NCBI GenBank assembly: GCA_964624465.1 | Contig: CAZUZD010000034.1 | Span: 1 to 29,318, forward strand | DNA length: 29,318 nucleotides | Direction: 5' to 3' | Origin: CAZUZD01 sp964624465 | GTDB lineage: Bacteria > Planctomycetota > Planctomycetia > Isosphaerales > Isosphaeraceae | Shown here: piece after piece, positions 23,960 through 29,318 of the stretch | How positions within the stretch are numbered: position 1 is the stretch's first letter | Layout of the letters: each line of letters opens with the position of its first letter | The notes under the pieces: generated by a model | The model's input: the letters and a program-made list of their open reading frames with translations, nothing else | Databases searched by the model: none | What the model was told of the DNA's origin: nothing | Translations under genes and position numbers: made by a program

Positions 23960-24856
23960 ATGTTCGCCATGGCCGACAAGGCGCTCGTGCTCGGAGTCGA
24001 CGCGTACCGGCAGTTCCCCAGGCTCTCCGGCTGCGGGAACGACGCCCGTGACCTGCAGGGTCTGCTCATCGAGACGTTCGGATTCCCGGCCGAGAACGTC
24101 CGGGTCCTGACCGATGCCGCGGTCGTGCGCCGCAACGTCGCTCCCGTGCTGGAGTGGCTCCTGGCCGACCTGTCGGTCGGCGATCGGCTGGCGCTCCACT
24201 TCTCGGGCCACGGGTCCTACACGATCGACCGCGACGGCGACGAGGACCCGGCCGACGGCTTCGACGAGCTCCTCTGCCTGCACGACCTGGACTTCGACTG
24301 CCCGGAAACGTACCTGCTCGACGACGAGTTGGCCCGCTGGTCGCGGCGGGTGCCGGCCGGGGTCGAGCTGCTGGTCACCCTCGACGCCTGCCATTCGGGG
24401 ACTGGCACCCGGGAGCTGCGGCACACGCGAGAGACCAGCGCCGGCAGTGCCCAGCGGCCGCTGGCGCCGAGGCTGGACCGCTTGCGAGGTCGGGTGCGGT
24501 TCGTGGAGCCGCCCGAGGCGATCCGGGTCCGGGCCGGCCGCGGACGGACCCGCCGACCCGAGCTGGCCCAGGTCACGACGGCCACGATGAACCACGTGCT
24601 GCTGGCCGCCTGCGACGCCGGTCAGACCGCGGCCGAGGCGGTGATCGACGGCTCGACCCGCGGGGCATTCACTCACGCCCTGACCCGCATCCTCCGCGAG
24701 TGCGGCCCCGACCTGGACCGGGCGGACCTGATCCGACGCCTGGAGCGGGCCCTGGCCGGGTCGGGATTCCCGCAGTCCCCTCAGCTCGAAAGCCCCTCGG
24801 ACACCGGCCCCCTGTTCGCCATCCGGACCACGGATCCTGGCCGCCGCGCCCCGTGA
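23960..24856 (+). CDS. caspase-family (C14, metacaspase-like) cysteine protease
   Basis: 298 residues. The start ATG is preceded by GGAGTGAG; a second ATG four codons later is an alternative. The caspase-hemoglobinase fold is recognisable: ALVLGVDAYRQFPRLSGCGNDARDL (first strand and helix), LALHFSGHGS with catalytic H84, and LVTLDACHSG with catalytic C144. Acidic stretches between them (RDGDEDPADGFDE and LLDDE) resemble the calcium/substrate pocket region of metacaspases. The C-terminal part ends with GAFTHALTRILRE, common in bacterial C14 proteins. No signal peptide or extra domain is seen, so it is a free-standing, probably cytosolic orthocaspase. Such enzymes usually cut after Arg or Lys. 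It is monocistronic between two minus-strand genes. Its function in the cell is unknown. Confidence 0.92.
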   Translation: MFAMADKALVLGVDAYRQFPRLSGCGNDARDLQGLLIETFGFPAENVRVLTDAAVVRRNVAPVLEWLLADLSVGDRLALHFSGHGSYTIDRDGDEDPADGFDELLCLHDLDFDCPETYLLDDELARWSRRVPAGVELLVTLDACHSGTGTRELRHTRETSAGSAQRPLAPRLDRLRGRVRFVEPPEAIRVRAGRGRTRRPELAQVTTATMNHVLLAACDAGQTAAEAVIDGSTRGAFTHALTRILRECGPDLDRADLIRRLERALAGSGFPQSPQLESPSDTGPLFAIRTTDPGRRAP

Positions 24857-24906
24857 GCCGGCCCGCGGCCGGGCAACCGGCTCGGCACCGCTGCCGGCGC
24901 GCGGAG

Positions 24907-24950
24907 CGACGCCCCCGGGTCTGGTCCGAAAACCAGGCCCGGGGGCGTCG
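24907..24950. terminator. long bidirectional terminator hairpin between convergent genes
   Basis: GACGCCCCCGGGTCTGGT (24908-24925) pairs with 24932-24949 around the loop CCGAAA, with a single G-T pair, and can extend one base further at each side. It lies between the stops of the caspase gene and the CAP-domain gene. No long T-run is present, as is common in very GC-rich genomes. Confidence 0.75.
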
Positions 24951-24986
24951 TCAGAGTCGGTCGCGGTCAGACCCGATCCGGGCGGC

Positions 24987-26210
24987 TCAGCGGCTGGCCT
25001 TGGCCACCGGCACCGAGACCCACACGTTCCAGTCCATGCCCGTGTCGCTGGCCAGGACGGCGAAGTCCTGCACCTGCGGCGTGCGGGCCGAGATCACGTT
25101 CTGGGCCGGGGCCGGGGTCGGCGTGGGGGCCGGGGTCGGCGTCACCACCGGGGTGGGCATCGGGGTCGAGACGACGCGGACCGGGTTGGCCTGGGCCCGG
25201 ACGACGGTGGCCTGCGGGATCGTCACGGTGGGCCGGGCCTGGGCGACCGGGGCCGGGGTCGAGGTCCGCATGACGACCGGGGTGGCCGGGCGGGCGGGGG
25301 TCGTCGACCAGGGCTGGCTCAGGTCGAAGTCGACCTTCACGTTCTGGCTGCCCACCTGGATGTCCTGGGTCTTGATCTCGCGGCCGTCCAGCGAGGCCTT
25401 CACCTTGTAGCGGCCCGGGGCCAGCGGGATCTGGTAGCCACCCGGGGTCTCGGTGCGGGTGCTCTGGGTGCGACCCGAGTCGTCGGTGATGTCGATCGAG
25501 ACGCCGCCCTGACCTTCGCCCATGCTGTAGAAGCGGTCGCCATCCTTGTCGGTGAAGGCGACGCCGAGCAGGTAGCTGGGGCTGTTGTGCCGGACGCCGA
25601 ACTTCTGGGTCACGACCTTGCCGAAGCCGGGCAGGTTCGAGTCGACGATGCCGAGGCCGACCTCCTTGAAGGTGTCGTCGGCGTTCGTGGCGTCGTTCTC
25701 GGTGAGGTTGCGGAGGTGGCCCTTGTCGGCGACGCCCCAGTCGAAGGTGAAGGCCTGCATGGCCTGGTCCACCGACTCGCCGTAGGCGTAGGCGTTCTCG
25801 GCCGACTTCTTGCGGCCCTGGTAGCCGGCCTTCTCCATGCGGGCGTCGGGCCACGCGCCGTCCGAGCCGCGGTGGTCCTGGAAGCCCTTGGTCGCCATGT
25901 CCTGGCTGTGGTTCCTGGCGGCCGTGGCCAGGTTGTCGTTCCAGGCCAGCGGCTGGCGGACCGGGCTGCCGGCGATGTCCCGCTTCACCTGGTCGACGTT
26001 GACCTTGAAGTAGCTGACCGTGTCGCGGGTGGTGCTGGAGAGATTGGTGGTCAGCCGCTCGGCGGCGGCGCCCGGCTGGGTGCGGACGTGGTTGACCAGT
26101 TCCTGCATGTACTGCAGCTCGGCCGTCGGGGCGACCCCGCCGGTCATGAGCTGCCGCGACTCCAGGCTGTCGATCGTCGGGGTCTGACGCGTGATGGGTC
26201 GGCGAGACAT
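24987..26210 (-). CDS. secreted CAP/SCP-domain protein with LEPR-XLL-like N-terminus
   Basis: 407 residues from the ATG at 26210, chosen for the ribosome site GGGAGG seven bases upstream. The N-terminus has no classical signal peptide but carries IDSLESRQLMTGG (13-25), resembling the LEPR-XLL signature found at the start of many large exported planctomycete proteins. Residues about 30-208 form a CAP domain with candidate site residues H101, E138 and H165 (KGHLRNL). Residues about 213-297 look like an SdrD-B or carboxypeptidase-regulatory-like beta domain (FTDKDGDRFYSMGEG and ETPGGYQIPLAPGRYKVKA). The tail (about 300-380) is Pro/Thr/Val-rich (for example TPTPAPTPTPAPA) and may be an extended or glycosylated linker. 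The bacterial CAP role is not established. A sigma-54 promoter precedes it. Confidence 0.88.
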   Translation of the reverse strand: MSRRPITRQTPTIDSLESRQLMTGGVAPTAELQYMQELVNHVRTQPGAAAERLTTNLSSTTRDTVSYFKVNVDQVKRDIAGSPVRQPLAWNDNLATAARNHSQDMATKGFQDHRGSDGAWPDARMEKAGYQGRKKSAENAYAYGESVDQAMQAFTFDWGVADKGHLRNLTENDATNADDTFKEVGLGIVDSNLPGFGKVVTQKFGVRHNSPSYLLGVAFTDKDGDRFYSMGEGQGGVSIDITDDSGRTQSTRTETPGGYQIPLAPGRYKVKASLDGREIKTQDIQVGSQNVKVDFDLSQPWSTTPARPATPVVMRTSTPAPVAQARPTVTIPQATVVRAQANPVRVVSTPMPTPVVTPTPAPTPTPAPAQNVISARTPQVQDFAVLASDTGMDWNVWVSVPVAKASR

Positions 26211-26377
26211 GAGGAACCTCCCTGTATTGGATCGCATCGCCCGGAGGCGTGGAGTGCTGGTCGCCAGCGGCCCGATTCGGCGGGCAGTCGGGGGGCGACC
26301 CCTGGGTCCGGCGGCGTCGTGGTCTGGGTTTGACCCCGTCTTCCCTGACACCTCGGCTCGACGGTCGCTAAGGGAAG

Positions 26378-26392
26378 GCAAGCATCGTGCCA
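26378..26392 (-). promoter_or_regulatory. sigma-54 promoter of the CAP-domain gene
   Basis: On the minus strand TGGCAC (26392-26387), five bases, then TTGC (26381-26378). GG and GC are exactly ten bases apart, matching the -24/-12 consensus TGGCACG-N4-TTGC. Transcription would start near 26366, leaving a leader of about 155 bases. It is the only full match seen in the window. Confidence 0.7.
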
Positions 26393-26544
26393 CTCGACCC
26401 GAAACGGACCCGGATTCGGCTTGCATTGCCTCAACTGACCACCAGACTTCGGCTTAGGACCAGCCGCCGCGACCCCTGAGAATTGGGGCGGTTTGCGGGA
26501 TTTCGCTCAAGTTGGATTTTCGACCCCGGTCCGGCGGTTCGAAG

Positions 26545-26570
26545 TTACAACGGGGTCGGTTTTTACAACG
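26545..26570. repeat. two direct copies of TTACAACG, 18 bases apart
   Basis: TTACAACG occurs at 26545-26552 and 26563-26570 in an unusually AT-rich patch. An inverted CGACCCC/GGGGTCG pair (26521-26527 and 26552-26558) overlaps it. The patch lies about 160-190 bases upstream of the sigma-54 promoter, a normal enhancer distance, and about 110-140 bases upstream of the phosphohexomutase promoter. It may serve either gene. A binding role is inferred. Confidence 0.4.
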
Positions 26571-26682
26571 ATTTTCCCGTTCCGATTTCCCTCAAGTTCG
26601 CCGCGGCCCGGACCGACGCCGGGAGCCCGTTCGGGGGCCCCGGCCGGGCAGCCCGAACCATCGCCCGGCGGGGGTGCAGCCC

Positions 26683-26712
26683 TTGCGGGGGGCCGGCGGG
26701 CCGGGATAGCTT
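26683..26712 (+). promoter_or_regulatory. candidate promoter of the phosphohexomutase gene
   Basis: TTGCGG (26683-26688), 18 bases, TAGCTT (26707-26712). The start point would be about 45 bases before the gene's ATG. Confidence 0.35.
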
Positions 26713-26765
26713 GTGGGCTCGGAAGGCCGCACTGCAACGGTTGGGCATCGACAGAGGAGACGCGC

Positions 26766-28610
26766 ATGCCGTCGACAGACGAATTGATGGGTCAGGTCCG
26801 GTCGGCGGTCGAGTCCGGGGCCCTGTCGGCGTCGGCGGCGGCGAACCTCGGGCGCTGGCTGACCGAGCCCCCGTTCGCCGCGTATGCGACGGCCCTGGCG
26901 GCGGAGATCGCCGCCGGCCGCTGGAAGGCCCTCGACGACGCCTTCTACACCGTCCTGGAGTTCGGCACCGGCGGCCGCCGCGGCATGATGTACCCGGTCG
27001 GCACCAACGTGCTGAACGGCCGCACGATCGCCGAGAGCGCCCGGGGCCTGGCCGACTACATCACCAGCCGCGTCGGCGACGAGACCCCGCGCTCGTGCGT
27101 GATCGCCCGCGACACCCGCCACAACTCCCCGGAGTTCGCCGCCATCTGCGCCCGGGTGCTGGCCGCGGCCGGATTCCGCGTGTACCTGTTCGCCGAGCCG
27201 CGTTCGACCCCGCTGCTGTCGTTCGCCGTGCGGCAGCTCGGCTGCGACGGCGGCATCATGATCACCGCCTCGCACAACGCGCCCTCGGACAACGGCTTCA
27301 AGTGCTACGACCGCCACGGCAACCAGGTCGTGCCGCCCGACGACGACGGCATCATCCGCTGCGTCAAGGCCGCCTCCGACCGCGCCATCCCCGAGCTGGA
27401 CTACAACGAGGCCGTGCGCGACGGCCACATCCGCATGGTCGGCCCCGAGGTCGACGAGGCGTACATCGCCGCGGTCGTGAGCCAGTCGGTCTCGCGGGCC
27501 CGCGACATCGGGATCGTGTACACCCCCATGCACGGCGTGGGCGAGACCTCCGTCTACGCCGCGCTCAAGACCGACGGCTTCGAGCGGGTGGAGCTGCTCG
27601 CCTCGCAGAGCACCCCCGACGGCAACTTCCCGAACGTGCCGGGCCACGTCTCGAACCCCGAGATCCCGAAGACGCTCGAGGCCGCGATCGCCCGGGCCCG
27701 CGAGACGGGTGCCGATCTCGTGCTGGCCAGCGACCCCGACGCCGACCGCATCGGCGTGGGCATCCCCACCACCGGCGATCCCAGCGGCCCGTGGACCACG
27801 CTCAACGGCAACCAGATCGGCGTGCTGCTCTCCGCGTTCGTGATGAAGCAGACCGAGGCGATGGGCCGGCTCCGCTCGGATCACTACCTGGTCACGACCC
27901 TGGTCACCAGCGGCATGGCGCGGGCCCTGGCCGTGCGTGAGGGGGTCAAGGTCGTCGACCAGCTCCTGGTCGGCTTCAAGTGGATCGGCAAGGCGATCGA
28001 CGAGACCGGCCCGGTCGGGTTCCTGTTCGGGTTCGAGGAGTCGCACGGGTACCTCAAGGGGGACCACGTCCGCGACAAGGACGCCGCCGTGGCGGCCATG
28101 CTGTTCGCCGAGCTGGTGGCGACGGTCAAGGACCGCAAGCAGACGGTGCTGGAGTACCTCGACGACCTGTACATCGACGTGGGCCACCACGCCGAGTCGC
28201 TGATCAACAAGACCCTCACCGGGCGCCGGGGGGTCGAACAGATGCAGGCCCTGATGCGGGCGTTCCGCGAGGTGCCGCCGACGCGGATCGGCGGGCTGGC
28301 CGTGACCGAGGTCCGCGACTACAAGGACCACGTGATCCGCTACCCCGACGGCCGCGAGGAGCTGCTGCCCGAGCCCTCCGGCGACCTGCTGATCTTCACC
28401 CTCGACGAGCCTGGCACACGGTTCGCGGTTCGCCCCTCGGGCACCGAGCCCAAGATGAAGTTCTACCTCTTCGCCCGCACCGGCACTGAGGGGGTCACCG
28501 AGCCGGCGAAGCTGGGCCCGGTGAAGGCGAAAACGCAGGCGCGGCTTGACCGGATGACCGACGACATCGAAAAATACATCAACAGCGCCCTGGTCGAGTT
28601 CGGCGACTGA
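26766..28610 (+). CDS. phosphohexomutase (phosphoglucomutase/phosphomannomutase, PgcA-type)
   Basis: 614 residues; AGGAG lies seven bases before the ATG. It interconverts hexose 1- and 6-phosphates, probably glucose and/or mannose, supplying precursors for nucleotide sugars. All four active-site elements are present: the phosphoserine loop TASHNAPSDNG with S169, the metal loop DPDADR (323-328), the sugar-binding loop GFEESHGYL (422-430) and the phosphate loop RPSGTEPK (556-563). The N-terminal FGTGGRRGMM (66-75) and the length place it with the longer PgcA/PGM2 branch rather than the short ManB/AlgC branch. It may feed the glycosyltransferases encoded nearby. Divergent from the CAP-domain gene. 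Confidence 0.93.
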   Translation: MPSTDELMGQVRSAVESGALSASAAANLGRWLTEPPFAAYATALAAEIAAGRWKALDDAFYTVLEFGTGGRRGMMYPVGTNVLNGRTIAESARGLADYITSRVGDETPRSCVIARDTRHNSPEFAAICARVLAAAGFRVYLFAEPRSTPLLSFAVRQLGCDGGIMITASHNAPSDNGFKCYDRHGNQVVPPDDDGIIRCVKAASDRAIPELDYNEAVRDGHIRMVGPEVDEAYIAAVVSQSVSRARDIGIVYTPMHGVGETSVYAALKTDGFERVELLASQSTPDGNFPNVPGHVSNPEIPKTLEAAIARARETGADLVLASDPDADRIGVGIPTTGDPSGPWTTLNGNQIGVLLSAFVMKQTEAMGRLRSDHYLVTTLVTSGMARALAVREGVKVVDQLLVGFKWIGKAIDETGPVGFLFGFEESHGYLKGDHVRDKDAAVAAMLFAELVATVKDRKQTVLEYLDDLYIDVGHHAESLINKTLTGRRGVEQMQALMRAFREVPPTRIGGLAVTEVRDYKDHVIRYPDGREELLPEPSGDLLIFTLDEPGTRFAVRPSGTEPKMKFYLFARTGTEGVTEPAKLGPVKAKTQARLDRMTDDIEKYINSALVEFGD

Positions 28611-28670
28611 GCCGTCGGGATGTCCCCGAGCGCGCAGGGAGGTCGGACCGGGATCGCGTCTCCCAGGATG

Positions 28671-28689
28671 GCGGGGCCCGTGGCCCCGC
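28671..28689. terminator. 8-base-pair hairpin between the phosphohexomutase and uvrC
   Basis: GCGGGGCC (28671-28678) and GGCCCCGC (28682-28689) pair perfectly around CGT. It ends directly before the uvrC ribosome site (GAGGA). It could terminate the upstream transcript or influence uvrC translation. There is no T-run. Confidence 0.35.
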
Positions 28690-28698
28690 GAGGACTCC

Positions 28699-29318
28699 AT
28701 GTCCGACCAGCCCGCCGCCCCCGACGCCCCCAGCACGCCGGGCGAGCAGGTCCGCAAGTTCCCGGCGACCCCGGGCGTCTACCTCATGAAGGACGCCCAG
28801 GGTCGCGTTGTCTACGTCGGCAAAGCCAAGAACCTGCGCGCCCGGGCTGGCTCGTACTTCCAGAAGGGGGCCGCCGAGGACGCCCGCATCCGCGACTGGA
28901 TCGGCGAGGTCGTCGCCGTCGACTGCCTGGAGGCCGAGAGCGAGGTCGACGCCCTCCTGATGGAGGCGCGGCTGATCAAGGACATCCAGCCCAAGCACAA
29001 CGCCGACCTCAAGGACGACAAGTCCTTTCCGTACCTCCAGATCACCACCGGCGAGGACTTCCCCCGGGTGAACTTCACCCGCGAACCTCTCGATCGCGGC
29101 GTGAAGCTCTACGGCCCGTTCCCGCGGGCGAAGGGGCTGCGGGGGGCCATCCAGGTCCTCCAGAAGATCTTCAAGTTCCGCACCTGCTCGCTGGACATCG
29201 ACGCCGACGACCCCCGCTGGCGCTGGTTCCGCCCGTGCTTGCTGCACTCGATCAACCAGTGCACCGCCCCCTGCAACCTGCGGATCGACCGCGAGGCCTA
29301 CCGCAAGGACATCAACCG
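28699..29318 (+). CDS. uvrC: excinuclease ABC subunit C (N-terminal part, cut by window end)
   Basis: 206 codons are present and the frame runs off the window. UvrC makes both incisions in bacterial nucleotide excision repair. The GIY-YIG endonuclease domain is clear: FPATPGVYLMKDAQGRVVYV (21-40) followed by GKAKNLRARAGSYF, then EVDALLMEARLIKDIQPKHN with the catalytic glutamate region, and DDKSFPYLQIT. The start of the following Cys-rich part is also visible (FRTCSLDI and RPCLLHSINQCTAPC), as in other UvrC proteins. The ATG has GAGGA four bases upstream. It lies 88 bases downstream of the phosphohexomutase and could be cotranscribed, though a hairpin separates them. Confidence 0.95.
   Translation, partial: MSDQPAAPDAPSTPGEQVRKFPATPGVYLMKDAQGRVVYVGKAKNLRARAGSYFQKGAAEDARIRDWIGEVVAVDCLEAESEVDALLMEARLIKDIQPKHNADLKDDKSFPYLQITTGEDFPRVNFTREPLDRGVKLYGPFPRAKGLRGAIQVLQKIFKFRTCSLDIDADDPRWRWFRPCLLHSINQCTAPCNLRIDREAYRKDIN

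Noticed and set aside
28416..28430. GG-N10-GC match (TGGCACACGGTTCGC) inside the phosphohexomutase gene
   Set aside because: The -12 element is imperfect, it lies within conserved coding sequence and is about 280 bases from the next gene.
28617..28632. GGGATGTCCCCGAG after the phosphohexomutase, matching the repeat near the integrase
   Set aside because: A single 14-base match between GC-rich stretches is expected by chance at this window size, and no other repeat or attachment feature is nearby.

Overview
The window comes from a GC-rich bacterium, most likely a planctomycete of the Isosphaeraceae/Gemmataceae type. The clues are the very high GC with strong GC3 bias, a giant alpha-2-macroglobulin-like protein fused to TPR repeats, an N-terminal LESRxL sequence resembling the planctomycete 'LEPR-XLL' signature on a secreted protein, a caspase-fold protease and several polytopic GT-39-type glycosyltransferases. 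This is inference; no rRNA or marker phylogeny is possible here.

Region 1 (1 to about 3965) looks like the right-hand part of an integrated mobile element of visibly lower GC. It holds a DUF429 protein (93-1148), a decayed stretch resembling an IS256-type transposase start (about 1389-1650), a Cro/C1-type regulator on the minus strand (1779-2081), a divergent control region with palindromes, an AlpA/MerR-like excisionase (2360-2617) and a tyrosine recombinase (2626-4185). The element abuts the 3' end of a tRNA-Ser(CGA) gene (3966-4053, minus). Its other end lies outside the window.

Region 2 (3966-8395) is host chromosome on the minus strand. tRNA-Ser overlaps the 3' end of tadA. Upstream are a small zinc-ribbon membrane protein and a histidine kinase/NtrC-family response regulator pair with overlapping ends. 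An assembly gap of ten N (8386-8395), next to a C/G homopolymer palindrome, interrupts the sequence.

Region 3 (8396-22576) has a 2733-residue secreted alpha-2-macroglobulin-like/TPR protein (minus). Divergent from it is a tightly coupled plus-strand operon: an M28 metallopeptidase followed by two multi-membrane-spanning glycosyltransferases whose starts overlap the preceding stops.

Region 4 (22593-29318) contains a GT4 glycosyltransferase (minus), a caspase-family protease (plus), a long bidirectional terminator hairpin, a secreted CAP/SCP-domain protein (minus) with a near-perfect sigma-54 promoter, a phosphohexomutase (plus) and the first 206 codons of uvrC (plus, cut by the window end). 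The main themes are envelope and surface-glycan biology, sigma-54-linked regulation, and a mobile element whose integrase reading frame runs through its own attachment-site tRNA.
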